Assembly: GCA_902602765.1 (NCBI GenBank)
Contig: CACKSH010000009.1
Span: forward strand, 1-64,000
DNA length: 64,000 nt
Reading direction: 5' to 3'
Source of the DNA: Paracoccaceae bacterium
Lineage (GTDB): Bacteria > Pseudomonadota > Alphaproteobacteria > Rhodobacterales > Rhodobacteraceae
Below the pieces are notes generated by a model that ran no database searches, had not been told where the DNA came from, and was given only the letters and a program-made list of their open reading frames with translations. Shown one piece after another: positions 49,100 through 59,015 of this stretch. How positions within the stretch are numbered: the stretch's first letter is position 1; the number at the start of each line of letters is the position of its first letter. The position numbers and the translations under genes were made by a program.

Positions 49100-50749
49100 G
49101 TGACAGCCGTAGAGCGTGAGATGATGGAATGCGATGTTGTTATCGTCGGAGCAGGGCCTGCGGGGTTATCAGCAGCAATTAGGTTAAAGCATCTGGACGA
49201 AAACTTAAATATTATAGTTCTAGAAAAGGGCTCCGAGGTTGGTGCTCACATACTATCCGGAGCAGTTCTTGACCCATCTGGTTTGGATAGGCTCATGCCG
49301 GATTGGCGGGATCGTAATGCTCCAATAAATGTTCCTGTGAAAAAGGATAATTTTTACATTTTGGGTGAAGCTGGGCAAATACGGCTACCAAATTTCTTAA
49401 TGCCTCCGTTAATGAATAACCATGGAAATTATATCGTATCGATGGGTAATGTCTGTAGATGGATGGCAGAGCAGGCAGAAGAGTTGGGCGTAGAAATTTT
49501 TCCTGGCATGGCATGTTCTGATTTGGTTTTTGGTGAGAATAATGAACTCAAGGGTGTCGTTGCAGGAGAATTTGGGCTGGGGCAGGATGGTAAGCCAAGC
49601 GATGCCTATGAACCAGGAATGGAATTACATGGTAAATATGTATTTTTATCAGAGGGTGTGCGAGGTTCATTATCAAAAAAGCTCATACAAAAATACTCGT
49701 TGGATTCAGAGAGTGACGCACCTAAATTTGGACTCGGGATGAAAGAAATATGGGAAGTTCTTCCGGAAAACCATAATGAGGGGGAAGTGACCCATACACT
49801 TGGTTGGCCGCTTGGATTTAAGAATTCCGGTGGCTCATTTGTTTATCATTTGGATAATAACCAAGTCTACGTAGGCTATATTGTGGATCTGAATTATAAA
49901 AACCCATATTTATTTCCTTACATGGAATTTCAAAATTTCAAGCATCATCCCAAAATTGCGAATTTGCTGAAAGGCGGAAAACGGGTGGCTTATGGAGCAA
50001 GAGCTGTCACTAAAGGTGGTATACAATCAATTCCGAAAGTTGTGTTTCCCGGGGGAGCACTTCTCGGGTGCTCTGCAGGGTTAGTAAACCTCCCACGAAT
50101 TAAGGGTAATCACAATGCCATGCACTCGGGAATTGATGCCGCAGAAGCAGCTTTCAAGGCGATAAGTGCTGGTAGATCTGGTGATATTCTTCATGACTAT
50201 GGAGAAGCAATTATGAGTGGTCCTATTGGGGAGGATTTAAAAAAGGTCCGTAACGTAGCACCTTTAAACGGCCGGTTCGGTCCGTTAGCAGGTTTATTGA
50301 TTGGTGGTTTCGATATGTGGTTCCAATCTATTTTTCGTTTTTCACTGCTTGGAACTTTACGGCATGGCAAGTCAGATGCACAGAGTACAGAAAAGGCTAA
50401 GGATCATAAAAAAATATCATATCCCAAGCCGGATGGGTTACTCAGTTTTGATAGATTAACAAACGTTTCCTTTAGCATGACAAATCACGAGGAAACTCAG
50501 CCGCCTCATTTAAAGCTGACGGACAACAAAATTCCAACAAATTTTAACCTACCAAATTATTCTGAGCCAGCGCAACGTTACTGTCCAGCTGGTGTATACG
50601 AAATTGTAAAAGAAGATGATGAAAATAAATTTGTGATTAACTTCCAAAATTGTGTTCATTGTAAGACGTGTGATATCAAAGATCCAAGTGAAAATATTAC
50701 TTGGGCAACGCCCCAAGGAGGTGATGGGCCCAATTATCCAAATATGTAA
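49100..50749 (+). CDS. Electron-transfer flavoprotein-ubiquinone oxidoreductase
   Basis: 549 residues. It passes electrons from acyl-CoA dehydrogenases, through ETF, to ubiquinone. The N-terminal FAD motif is [28 protein letters not shown], the quinone-binding region with GLGMKEIWEV, and the C-terminal 4Fe-4S ligands CPAGVYE and CVHCKTCDIKDP are all present. It starts at GTG 49100 with GTGGAG about 10 nt upstream. It should take electrons from the acyl-CoA dehydrogenase at 27.8 kb. ETF subunits are not in the window. Confidence 0.95.
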   Translation: MTAVEREMMECDVVIVGAGPAGLSAAIRLKHLDENLNIIVLEKGSEVGAHILSGAVLDPSGLDRLMPDWRDRNAPINVPVKKDNFYILGEAGQIRLPNFLMPPLMNNHGNYIVSMGNVCRWMAEQAEELGVEIFPGMACSDLVFGENNELKGVVAGEFGLGQDGKPSDAYEPGMELHGKYVFLSEGVRGSLSKKLIQKYSLDSESDAPKFGLGMKEIWEVLPENHNEGEVTHTLGWPLGFKNSGGSFVYHLDNNQVYVGYIVDLNYKNPYLFPYMEFQNFKHHPKIANLLKGGKRVAYGARAVTKGGIQSIPKVVFPGGALLGCSAGLVNLPRIKGNHNAMHSGIDAAEAAFKAISAGRSGDILHDYGEAIMSGPIGEDLKKVRNVAPLNGRFGPLAGLLIGGFDMWFQSIFRFSLLGTLRHGKSDAQSTEKAKDHKKISYPKPDGLLSFDRLTNVSFSMTNHEETQPPHLKLTDNKIPTNFNLPNYSEPAQRYCPAGVYEIVKEDDENKFVINFQNCVHCKTCDIKDPSENITWATPQGGDGPNYPNM

Positions 50750-50855
50750 TAATGTTCATTTTGGTGCCTTTACGACGAATGGTGCCACTCTCACTCATCT
50801 TAATTAAGAGTAGATAAAATCAAATTGTGCAAGAAGTAAAAAGAAAGTATAAAAG

Positions 50856-52556
50856 TTGAAATTTTTTTATTATTCTGCTTGCCTAATTATAGTTTCGCTT
50901 ATTGCAGGTGTAGTTAACGCGGAAATTAGCTTTGGTGGGTATTTAGCAGGGCGGCATGCGCTTTCGGCTAAAGATTTTGATGCAGCTTCAACTTATTTAT
51001 CTAGAGTTATTAAAGACGATTTAGAAAATCCAGAGCTTTTGAATGGTCTGATTAGTGTTCAGGTTTCATTAGGTAATATTGCCGCTGCGAAGGAGTCCGC
51101 AGATGATTTAGATCTTATTAATGTCCAGACTCAATTATCGAATATGGTAAAAGTCGCAACCCAATTACATGCACGGGACTATGGTAAAGCAAAACGTCAG
51201 ATTAATAATGGCCAAGGTATTAATCCGTTGCTGGATAAAATAGTAATTGGATGGGCATTAGCCGAAGAGGGTAAGTTTGAAGATGCAAAACTTATATTTG
51301 ATGAAATTGGTGAGGGCTCGTCACTTGCGCAGTTTTCTCAATTGCAGAAAGCATCTATGTTGGCTGCCTATGGACGGTATCAAAGTGCTCTAAGCACTAT
51401 AGATAAATTAGAGATGAGTTCGAGCAGACTTTCCGTCGATGCCCGAGTAATGAAGGTTCAACTGCTTTTTAAGCTCAACAAGAAAGATGAAGCTGCTGAA
51501 TATTTTTCAAAATTTTTTGGTGACGGAGCAGGTTCTGATGCACTGAGTTTGCGTTTGCAATTAGAAAAGCATGTAGATGCTCCATCCATAGATAGCAGTC
51601 TTTCATTGGAGGCGGGAATCTCATATGCATTTTATGCCATTGCTGACATTCTGAAAGGCGAGGCAGACCCAAATACTGCGCTTTTATATGTTCGCCTTGC
51701 CCAATATCTGAATGAAAATAGCCAGAAAGCTGTCTTGTTGGCGGCTGATTTATTGGAGCAAATGGGGCAATATGATTTAGCAGTTGCAGAGTATTCAAAA
51801 ATTTCCTCATCAAGTTCTTATTTTCTTAGCTCAGAATTGGGTCGGGTGGGAGCACTTAGAGCCGGTGGTAAGACTGAAGCTGCTCTTGAGGTTTTATATT
51901 TTTTATCAAGAGAATTTGCTGACAATGGCATCGTACAAAATTCATTGGGTGACTTTTTAAGGAGGGAAGAGCGGTATAGTGAAGCGAAATCAGCATATGA
52001 CAAAGCCATAGATATATATCGGGAAAATAATAATATTACCTGGGTTGTTCTTTACGCACGGGGCATAACAAATGAAAGATTAGAAGAATGGGATGAAGCG
52101 GAATCAGACTTTAGGAATGCGCTCACAATTGAGCCAGATCAGGCAAATGTTTTAAACTATCTAGGATACTCTTTAATTGATAGAGGTGAGAAACTTGAAG
52201 AGGCAATGACAATGATTGAAAAAGCGGTGAGCCTACAGCCTGAAAGTGGATACATTGTAGATAGTTTGGCTTGGGGACTTTTTAAATTAGGTAAGTATGA
52301 AACTGCGATTCCTCATATTGAAAAGGCCGCTGAGTTGATGCCTGTGGATCCAATTGTAACAGATCATCTGGGTGATCTGTATTGGGCAGTCGGTCGGCAC
52401 TTGGAGGCTAAATTTCAGTGGAGGCGTGCCTTATCTTTTAATCCTGAATTAAAGGATGCAAACAGAATAAAAGAAAAGTTACGAGTTGGGCTTGATAGGG
52501 TTTTAATTAATGAAGGTTTAAAACCAACATCTGACTTATATGCAAATGATAAGTGA
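50856..52556 (+). CDS. Tetratricopeptide repeat protein with signal peptide
   Basis: 566 residues. It starts at TTG 50856 with a 22-residue signal peptide (ending VNA). Tandem TPR repeats cover most of the rest, clearest near the C-terminus: EWDEAESDFRNALTIEPDQANVLNYLGYSLIDRGEKLEEAMTMIEKA and a PIVTDHLGDLYWAVGR repeat. It is exported and likely a scaffold for protein complexes in the periplasm. It lies between ETF-QO and ispE, overlapping ispE by 17 nt. The position is conserved in related bacteria as far as I recall, but the role is unknown. Confidence 0.85.
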   Translation: MKFFYYSACLIIVSLIAGVVNAEISFGGYLAGRHALSAKDFDAASTYLSRVIKDDLENPELLNGLISVQVSLGNIAAAKESADDLDLINVQTQLSNMVKVATQLHARDYGKAKRQINNGQGINPLLDKIVIGWALAEEGKFEDAKLIFDEIGEGSSLAQFSQLQKASMLAAYGRYQSALSTIDKLEMSSSRLSVDARVMKVQLLFKLNKKDEAAEYFSKFFGDGAGSDALSLRLQLEKHVDAPSIDSSLSLEAGISYAFYAIADILKGEADPNTALLYVRLAQYLNENSQKAVLLAADLLEQMGQYDLAVAEYSKISSSSSYFLSSELGRVGALRAGGKTEAALEVLYFLSREFADNGIVQNSLGDFLRREERYSEAKSAYDKAIDIYRENNNITWVVLYARGITNERLEEWDEAESDFRNALTIEPDQANVLNYLGYSLIDRGEKLEEAMTMIEKAVSLQPESGYIVDSLAWGLFKLGKYETAIPHIEKAAELMPVDPIVTDHLGDLYWAVGRHLEAKFQWRRALSFNPELKDANRIKEKLRVGLDRVLINEGLKPTSDLYANDK

Positions 52557-53379
52557 ATTTGCGCCAGCAAAAATTAACCTTTCACTGCATCTTGTAGGCC
52601 AAAAAAGTGATGGTTACCATTTACTTGATAGTATCGTATCTTTTGTTAATGTTGGTGATAGAATAAGTATAGAACCGGGTAAGTCCGGCGACCTAAAAGT
52701 TGCTGGTCCCTTTGCAAAGGATCTACCTAGATCAAATCACAATTTAGTCTTAAAAGCAGCTCGCTTATTTAACAACATTAAACTTTCCCGGATAACTTTA
52801 GAAAAAAATATTCCAGTGACATCAGGTATTGGGGGTGGATCAGCAGATGCTGCTGCGACAGTTAGGCTATTTTCCAAATTCTATAATAAGCCAGAACTTA
52901 CGGTTGAAAAACTGATTTCCTTAGGCTCTGATGTGCCTGTATGCATGCAAAAAGGCATTGTTCGGATGATGGGTGTTGGCGAAGAGATTATTAATTTATC
53001 GCCTGCTCCAAAGGTGGGGATTCTTTTGGTCAATCCTCGTAAGGCTTTATCAACAGCCGAGGTCTTCAGCGCTGTAAAAGAGAAAAATAACCCAGGATTA
53101 AATTTGCAAGGTTCCGGTGAGAAAAGCCTAAATTCGTGGTTTGACTGGATTAATTCAATGAGAAATGATCTTACTGCTTCCGCTATAGATCTGATACCAG
53201 ATATTAGGTTTATCCTTGATAAACTAATCACTTGTGATGGCGCTAGGGTTGTTCGAATGTCTGGCTCTGGGGCTACTTGTTTTGCCTTATTTGAAGATTT
53301 TGATCTCTTGCAGGACGCGAGATTAAAAATTATGAAAGAATGCCCGTCTTTTTGGTGTGAATCAGGTGAACTTATTTGA
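52540..53379 (+). CDS. ispE: 4-diphosphocytidyl-2-C-methyl-D-erythritol kinase
   Basis: The fourth step of the MEP isoprenoid pathway. The 279-residue GHMP kinase starts ISEFAPAKINLSLHLVGQKSDGYHLLDS (Lys and catalytic-site residues). It has the ATP loop IPVTSGIGGGSADAAATVRLF and the C-terminal VVRMSGSGATCFALF. Two ATGs, 52540 and 52546, are both possible; both lie inside the TPR gene, so translation is coupled. It is beside the polyprenyl diphosphate synthase gene, which uses MEP-pathway products, though on the opposite strand. Confidence 0.94.
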   Translation: MQMISEFAPAKINLSLHLVGQKSDGYHLLDSIVSFVNVGDRISIEPGKSGDLKVAGPFAKDLPRSNHNLVLKAARLFNNIKLSRITLEKNIPVTSGIGGGSADAAATVRLFSKFYNKPELTVEKLISLGSDVPVCMQKGIVRMMGVGEEIINLSPAPKVGILLVNPRKALSTAEVFSAVKEKNNPGLNLQGSGEKSLNSWFDWINSMRNDLTASAIDLIPDIRFILDKLITCDGARVVRMSGSGATCFALFEDFDLLQDARLKIMKECPSFWCESGELI

Positions 53380-54373
53380 CGCGATCTACAACATAATCTG
53401 CTAAATTTATAAGTATTAATTTAATACTATTATCAGGAACTGCCTCCAAGGACTCCTTTGCAATCTTCCCCCATTTAAGTGCAATTGATCTTGTTTTTTT
53501 GATTGCCCCATATTTGTTCATTAACTCAAGAGCTCTGTTAAAGTCTTCCGATGTTTGCTCTCCTTTTTCAATAGTACGCTTCCAAAACTCTCTTTCATTT
53601 GCATCACAGCTTGAAATAGCTTTTATAAAAGGTAGGGTTAGCTTGCGTTCACGAAAGTCGTCTCCATTATTTTTACCAATTAATTTACTGTCACCTTCAA
53701 CATCTAAAAGATCGTCGACTATTTGAAACGCAATCCCAAGTGCGTCACCGTAATTGTAAAGGGCATTAGTTATTTTTGCGTCAGCTTCAGAAATTACAGC
53801 TCCCACTTGAGTAGCGGCAGAAAATAAAGCTGCTGTTTTGCCGCGTATAACTTTTAAGTAGATCTCTTCATTAGTACTAATATCTCTAGACACAGTTAGT
53901 TGTAGCACCTCACCTTCTGCTATTGTAGCGGATGCATTTGCTAAGATATTGAGAACCTGTAGTGAACCTGTTTCAACCATCAATTGAAAGGATCTTGAAA
54001 ACAGGTAATCTCCAACGAGAACTGAAGATTTATTATCCCATAAAAGATTCGCAGAAGGCCTTCCTCGACGTTTTTCACTTTCATCAACGACGTCATCGTG
54101 TAGAAGGGTTGCGGTATGAATAAATTCTACTATAGCGGCCAAGTGAATATGATGTTGCCCTCCATATCCACACATTTTTGCTGAAGCCAGTGTCAAAAGT
54201 GGTCTCAACTTTTTCCCGCCAGCATTTATCAGGTGCGATGCTATTTCGGGTATTCGGGGTGCATACTCAGATGTCATACGCTCATGAATTAACTTATTCA
54301 CGGCCTCCAACTCTTCCTCCAGTAGTTCAGAAAGTAAATCATGCGGTCTTTTATTATTATTGTCTGACGCCAT
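53372..54373 (-). CDS. ispB: Polyprenyl diphosphate synthase (octa/decaprenyl type)
   Basis: Builds the long isoprenoid tail of ubiquinone. The 333-residue trans-prenyltransferase has GGKKLRPLLTLASAKM, the first Asp-rich motif LLHDDVVDESEKRRGRPSAN, GDYLFSRSFQLMVETG and the second Asp-rich motif FQIVDDLLDVEGD. I chose ATG 54373 because GAGGATAAA precedes it; the longest frame starts with a TTG 18 codons earlier that overlaps the divergent DUF2007 start. Chain length cannot be read reliably from sequence. Its 3' end overlaps ispE by 8 nt. Confidence 0.92.
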   Translation of the reverse strand: MASDNNNKRPHDLLSELLEEELEAVNKLIHERMTSEYAPRIPEIASHLINAGGKKLRPLLTLASAKMCGYGGQHHIHLAAIVEFIHTATLLHDDVVDESEKRRGRPSANLLWDNKSSVLVGDYLFSRSFQLMVETGSLQVLNILANASATIAEGEVLQLTVSRDISTNEEIYLKVIRGKTAALFSAATQVGAVISEADAKITNALYNYGDALGIAFQIVDDLLDVEGDSKLIGKNNGDDFRERKLTLPFIKAISSCDANEREFWKRTIEKGEQTSEDFNRALELMNKYGAIKKTRSIALKWGKIAKESLEAVPDNSIKLILINLADYVVDRVK

Positions 54374-54426
54374 TTTATCCTCAGTGTGACCTCGACATAA
54401 TTTAAATTTATTTCTACTATTGTCCA

Positions 54427-54645
54427 ATGAAAGAGCTTTTGCGCACGCAGGATCCGACAGTCATGCTATATGCGAAGACAATATTAGAGGGTCTTGGTAT
54501 AACTAGCTTTGAAGCTGACGTAAATATGAGCAATTTATATGGTGTCCTACCGCGTCGGCTTTTGGTCGTCGACCAAGATTTTGAAAAGGCGCTGGATGCC
54601 CTTGTTTCGAATAATGTGGATGCAGATTTTTTTGATGGCAACTAA
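54427..54645 (+). CDS. DUF2007 domain protein
   Basis: 72 residues. MKELLRTQDPTVMLYAKTILEGLGITSFEADVNMS and RRLLVVDQDFEKALDAL match the DUF2007 (putative signal-transducing, GlnB-like fold) pattern: a short sheet-helix unit often fused or linked to other genes. No role is known. No Shine-Dalgarno is visible before ATG 54427. It overlaps the next methyltransferase by 11 nt, and is divergent from the prenyltransferase. Confidence 0.85.
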   Translation: MKELLRTQDPTVMLYAKTILEGLGITSFEADVNMSNLYGVLPRRLLVVDQDFEKALDALVSNNVDADFFDGN

Positions 54646-55396
54646 CTTTTCAACTGATGATTTTTTAGGAGGTAAGCTTAGGGTTAAGCAACCAAAAAAA
54701 GGCTATAGAGCCGGAATTGATCCTGTTCTGCTTGCAGCATCCGTAAATGCTCATATTGGAGATAATATACTTGATCTTGGTTGCGGAGTGGGTGTTGCGA
54801 GCTTGTGTCTTTCATATCGAATTTCTGGATTAAATACATATGGTGTAGAAATTCAAAGTGATTACGCAGCTTTGGCTTGTGAGAATGGAAAATTAAATTC
54901 TATTGATTTGAATGTAATTCATGCCGATATAGCTAAATTACCTGATCGTTTAAGGCAGATACAGTTTGATCATGTAATTGCAAATCCACCCTATTTTGAT
55001 GGACTAGCCTCAACGTCTTCATTCAATCATGGGCGCAATATTTCCAGAATAATAAACACTCCATTGGTAGATTGGGTATCGATTATGGCTCAGCGACTTA
55101 AGCAAAAAGGTTGGGCCCATTTGATTTACCGTGTTGACCAATTTGATACTCTATTTCCTTTATTAACTCCTCGTTTTGGAAGCTTTGTGCTGACACCTAT
55201 AGTTCCTAGGGCAGAGAAGGAGGCTGAACTAATGATAATCCATATGAGAAAATCAGGAAAGGCAGCTTTCCGTTTAGAGTCACCGCTTTGTTTGCACAAG
55301 GGCCTTAAGCATATCGAGGATGTTAGTGATTATACCGAGGAGGTCGAAGATATTTTGCGCGGCCGTGGGGCATTAACTTCGTGGCAAAAAAAATAA
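54635..55396 (+). CDS. TrmN6-like tRNA1(Val) (adenine37-N6)-methyltransferase
   Basis: 253 residues. FLGGKLRVKQPKKGYRAGIDPVLLAAS at the start, the SAM loop ILDLGCGVGVASLCLSYRI, and the catalytic IANPPYFDG (N-P-P-Y) identify a class I N6-adenine methyltransferase of the YfiC/TrmN6 group. It likely methylates A37 in tRNA-Val. I chose ATG 54635 because homologues begin with a similar FSTDDFLGGKL start; the longer frame would add 32 unrelated residues. It overlaps DUF2007 by 11 nt. Confidence 0.9.
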   Translation: MATNFSTDDFLGGKLRVKQPKKGYRAGIDPVLLAASVNAHIGDNILDLGCGVGVASLCLSYRISGLNTYGVEIQSDYAALACENGKLNSIDLNVIHADIAKLPDRLRQIQFDHVIANPPYFDGLASTSSFNHGRNISRIINTPLVDWVSIMAQRLKQKGWAHLIYRVDQFDTLFPLLTPRFGSFVLTPIVPRAEKEAELMIIHMRKSGKAAFRLESPLCLHKGLKHIEDVSDYTEEVEDILRGRGALTSWQKK

Positions 55397-55506
55397 GAAC
55401 TTTTTCATAAACGATTATGTAAAATTAATAATTATTAAAATTCTTAGGTGACATACAGATATTTTTGTGCTCAACTTTAAGAGTAAGATTTTACAGGAGA
55501 TAATAG

Positions 55507-55671
55507 ATGACAATTTCTTCCCACGTCCTCAACCTTCGTAAAAAGCATCAGGAACTTTCAGAAGAAATAGAAGAAGCTCAGAGAGACCTAGCTACTGACG
55601 ATTTGCATCTTACGGAAATGAAGAAAAGAAAATTAAAAATTAAAGAAGAAATTTTCCGACTACAGGCATAA
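55507..55671 (+). CDS. DUF465 (YdcH-like) small coiled-coil protein
   Basis: 54 residues, not found by length-limited callers. It begins MTISSHVLNLRKKHQELSEEIEE and continues LATDDLHLTEMKKRKLKIKEEIFRL, the two-helix coiled-coil pattern of DUF465. TTACAGGAGA lies before the ATG. These proteins are widespread in alphaproteobacteria and functionally undescribed. It lies between the methyltransferase gene and the convergent LacI-family gene. Confidence 0.85.
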   Translation: MTISSHVLNLRKKHQELSEEIEEAQRDLATDDLHLTEMKKRKLKIKEEIFRLQA

Positions 55672-55708
55672 TATAAGCGAAACTGTATCTGAAATTAATT
55701 CTTCTAAG

Positions 55709-56740
55709 TTAATCTTTGTTGCGACGTATTGTTTCGCCTCGATTAAAATTTGGCTCTAACTCAATTACTTGGCCCGGAGAGCCATCAGAATTATCAAGTC
55801 TTGCAGCAATAATTTCTGCAGATTTTTGTCCTATCTCATACCTACAAGCGTCCATTGTCGCTAGCTTCATAGGTAAACCGTCCAATAATTCCAATCCATT
55901 AAAACCTGCTAGTCCAATATCTTCAGGAATCTGTCTTTTACAATCGAGTAAATGCAGCAATCCGCCAGCACCAACCATATCATTTGAATAAAAAATAAAG
56001 TCTAAATCAGGATGTTTTTCCAGGATCAATTTGGTTAGATCTCGCCCTTTTGCAAGTGCTGATCCACCCGAATAAAACTCTGTTCCTACTATTTCCATGT
56101 TCGAAGATTTGAGGGCTTCTGATAAACCATCAAAGCGTTTTTGTGCTCTGTGGTCGAGCGGCATCTTTGTACCTAAAAACCCAATTTTTTTATAGCCAGA
56201 CGCAATTATTTCTTGGGCCATCAGTCTGCCGGCACGCCGGTGTGATATTCCAACCATTCCATCAATAGGTTTTCCATCCACATCCATTATTTCGACAACA
56301 GGGATCCCTGAGTTTTTGAGCATCATTTTTGATGTGTCAGAGTGTTCTAGGCCGGCGATAATTATTCCAGTGGGCCTCCATGATAACATCTGGTAGAGCA
56401 CTGTCTCTTCCTTTTCAGGAATATAATCTGTTATGCCGACCACAGCTTGTAAATCAGTATTTTCCAGCACAGAATTAATGCCCATCATGACCTCAGGAAA
56501 AACCATATTGGACATACTTGGGATAATTACAGCAACCAAGTTTACACGCTGGCTTGCCAGAGCCCCTGCAATTCTATTTGGTACATAGCCTAAATCTTTT
56601 GCAGCTCTAAGGACGCGATCTCGCGTAGGCGTAGAAACGTCGCCTCTTCCTCGAAGCACCCGGCTTACCGTCATTTCGGAAACACCTGACGCTTCAGAAA
56701 CATCCCTCAGGGTAAGAGGCCGTTTGCCCGTTGATGCCAA
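55709..56740 (-). CDS. LacI family transcriptional regulator
   Basis: 343 residues. The N-terminal helix-turn-helix is LTLRDVSEASGVSEMTVSRVLRGRGDVSTPTRDRVLRAAKDLGYVPN, followed by the hinge RIAGALAS and a periplasmic-binding-protein-like effector domain to the end. It resembles the GntR/gluconate-type LacI regulators. The start is TTG 56740, with AAGAGGACAAG upstream. No sugar or gluconate gene lies next to it, so its target is elsewhere or unknown. Confidence 0.9.
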   Translation of the reverse strand: MASTGKRPLTLRDVSEASGVSEMTVSRVLRGRGDVSTPTRDRVLRAAKDLGYVPNRIAGALASQRVNLVAVIIPSMSNMVFPEVMMGINSVLENTDLQAVVGITDYIPEKEETVLYQMLSWRPTGIIIAGLEHSDTSKMMLKNSGIPVVEIMDVDGKPIDGMVGISHRRAGRLMAQEIIASGYKKIGFLGTKMPLDHRAQKRFDGLSEALKSSNMEIVGTEFYSGGSALAKGRDLTKLILEKHPDLDFIFYSNDMVGAGGLLHLLDCKRQIPEDIGLAGFNGLELLDGLPMKLATMDACRYEIGQKSAEIIAARLDNSDGSPGQVIELEPNFNRGETIRRNKD

Positions 56741-56999
56741 ATCTTGTCCTCTTCTTTTCTAATGATTTTTTATACAGCATAGTTGTAGATCAAATAGATT
56801 AAACATTACAAGTCAAAGAAAATGCAGACTTAATAATTTGATTGTTAGCTTACTACTTTCGAACCGCTATTTAGTGTGGTGTTCAAGGAGGTGAGGCTAA
56901 CTCGCTAATACAGTCAGTGTTTAGGTTTCCCATAATACACTGTAGTGTCAGACTAATTGCTATTGTGGCTGAAACCTATTGTATTTATACCTCGATATA

Positions 57000-57076
57000 G
57001 GCCCCGTGGCTCAACTGGATAGAGCAGCCCCCTCCTAAGGGGCAGGTTATAGGTTCGAATCCTATCGGGGTCGCCA
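57000..57076 (+). tRNA. tRNA-Arg (anticodon CCT)
   Basis: A 77-nt cloverleaf. The acceptor stem GGCCCCG pairs with CGGGGTC (one G-T), with discriminator G and an encoded CCA. The D stem is GCTC/GAGC, and the anticodon stem GCCCC/GGGGC encloses CTCCTAA, giving anticodon CCT (AGG codons). The T arm is ATAGG-TTCGAAT-CCTAT. All stems are intact. The flanks show no integrase or att repeat. Confidence 0.96.
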
Positions 57077-57153
57077 AAAAATTCTGAACTCAATTTTTAA
57101 TATTTAACCGAATAAATATTGCTCTTATAATTGGATTTTCAAAAAGTAAAAAT

Positions 57154-57765
57154 ATGTTCCCTAATTTCAAAATAGAACAGGATTTGATAAGTAAAGGATG
57201 CTCAATTATTGCAGGAGTTGATGAGGTTGGCCGAGGACCGTTAGCAGGCCCTGTAACTGCCGCTGCAGTAATTTTAGACCCGCTAAATATTCCAGACAAC
57301 TTAAATGACTCTAAAGTCTTAAGTTCCAAAAAAAGAGAAAAATTATTTGAAGAACTGAAATCCAGCTCTATTTGCGCTATTGCGCACGTTTCACCTGAAG
57401 AAATTGACAAACTAAATATTCGTCAAGCTTCTTTATTGGCCATGGTGAATGCTGTTACTAACTTAAAAGTTAAACCAAAACACATTTTAATTGATGGAAA
57501 TGCAGTTCCGGATAGACTTGTCGGGCGGGCAACTGCAATCGTGAAGGGGGATCGAAAAGTATTATCGATTGCGGCGGCCTCGATAATTGCAAAAGTAACA
57601 AGAGACAAATTAATGCATGATCTAGGTTCAGAGTTTCCGGTTTATGGATGGGCCAAAAATGCTGGATACCCTACAAAGTGTCACATGAATGCAATAGTAA
57701 AGTATGGGGTCACCCCTCATCATAGACGTTCCTTTAAACCGGTACACAATATATTGTGTGGGTAA
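57154..57765 (+). CDS. rnhB: Ribonuclease HII
   Basis: Cleaves the RNA of RNA-DNA hybrids and single ribonucleotides in DNA. The 203-residue protein has GVDEVGRGPLAGPVTAAAVIL (catalytic D and E), ILIDGNAVPD, SIAAASIIAKVTRDKLM and the C-terminal GYPTKCHMNAIVKYGVTPHHRRSFKPV. It lies between tRNA-Arg and ccrM on the same strand. Confidence 0.95.
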   Translation: MFPNFKIEQDLISKGCSIIAGVDEVGRGPLAGPVTAAAVILDPLNIPDNLNDSKVLSSKKREKLFEELKSSSICAIAHVSPEEIDKLNIRQASLLAMVNAVTNLKVKPKHILIDGNAVPDRLVGRATAIVKGDRKVLSIAAASIIAKVTRDKLMHDLGSEFPVYGWAKNAGYPTKCHMNAIVKYGVTPHHRRSFKPVHNILCG

Positions 57766-57783
57766 AACAATTGGACATTTGAC

Positions 57784-57818
57784 TTAAAAACGAATTGACG
57801 GATTCGTGGGGATGAATC
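57784..57818 (+). promoter_or_regulatory. CtrA-like box and two GANTC sites upstream of ccrM
   Basis: TTAA-N7-TTGA at 57784-57798 differs by one base from the CtrA consensus TTAA-N7-TTAA. Two GANTC sites follow, GATTC at 57801-57805 and GAATC at 57814-57818, forming a small inverted repeat. The ccrM ATG is 52 nt downstream of the second. In Caulobacter the ccrM promoter is activated by CtrA and its leader holds GANTC sites that give methylation feedback. Confidence 0.45.
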
Positions 57819-57860
57819 ATTTTAGTGTCAATTAGAGAGCGCATAAGCGCCGATTAATGA

Positions 57861-58976
<1,116 letters not shown>

Positions 58977-59015
58977 ATTCAAAATCGATTTTAACTTTAG
59001 AGGCTAACTTATCTA

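Noticed and set aside
50798-50809. TCTTAATTAAGA palindrome before the TPR gene
   Set aside because: A 12-nt palindrome made almost wholly of A and T is not unexpected in this AT-rich gap, and no promoter context supports it.
56884-56893. AAGGAGGTGA, a perfect Shine-Dalgarno sequence
   Set aside because: No ATG, GTG or TTG with an open frame follows within a usable distance, so it is probably chance.
57000-57076. tRNA-Arg as a possible genomic-island attachment site
   Set aside because: No integrase, no repeat of the tRNA 3' end, and the flanking genes (rnhB, ccrM, lacI) are ordinary core genes.
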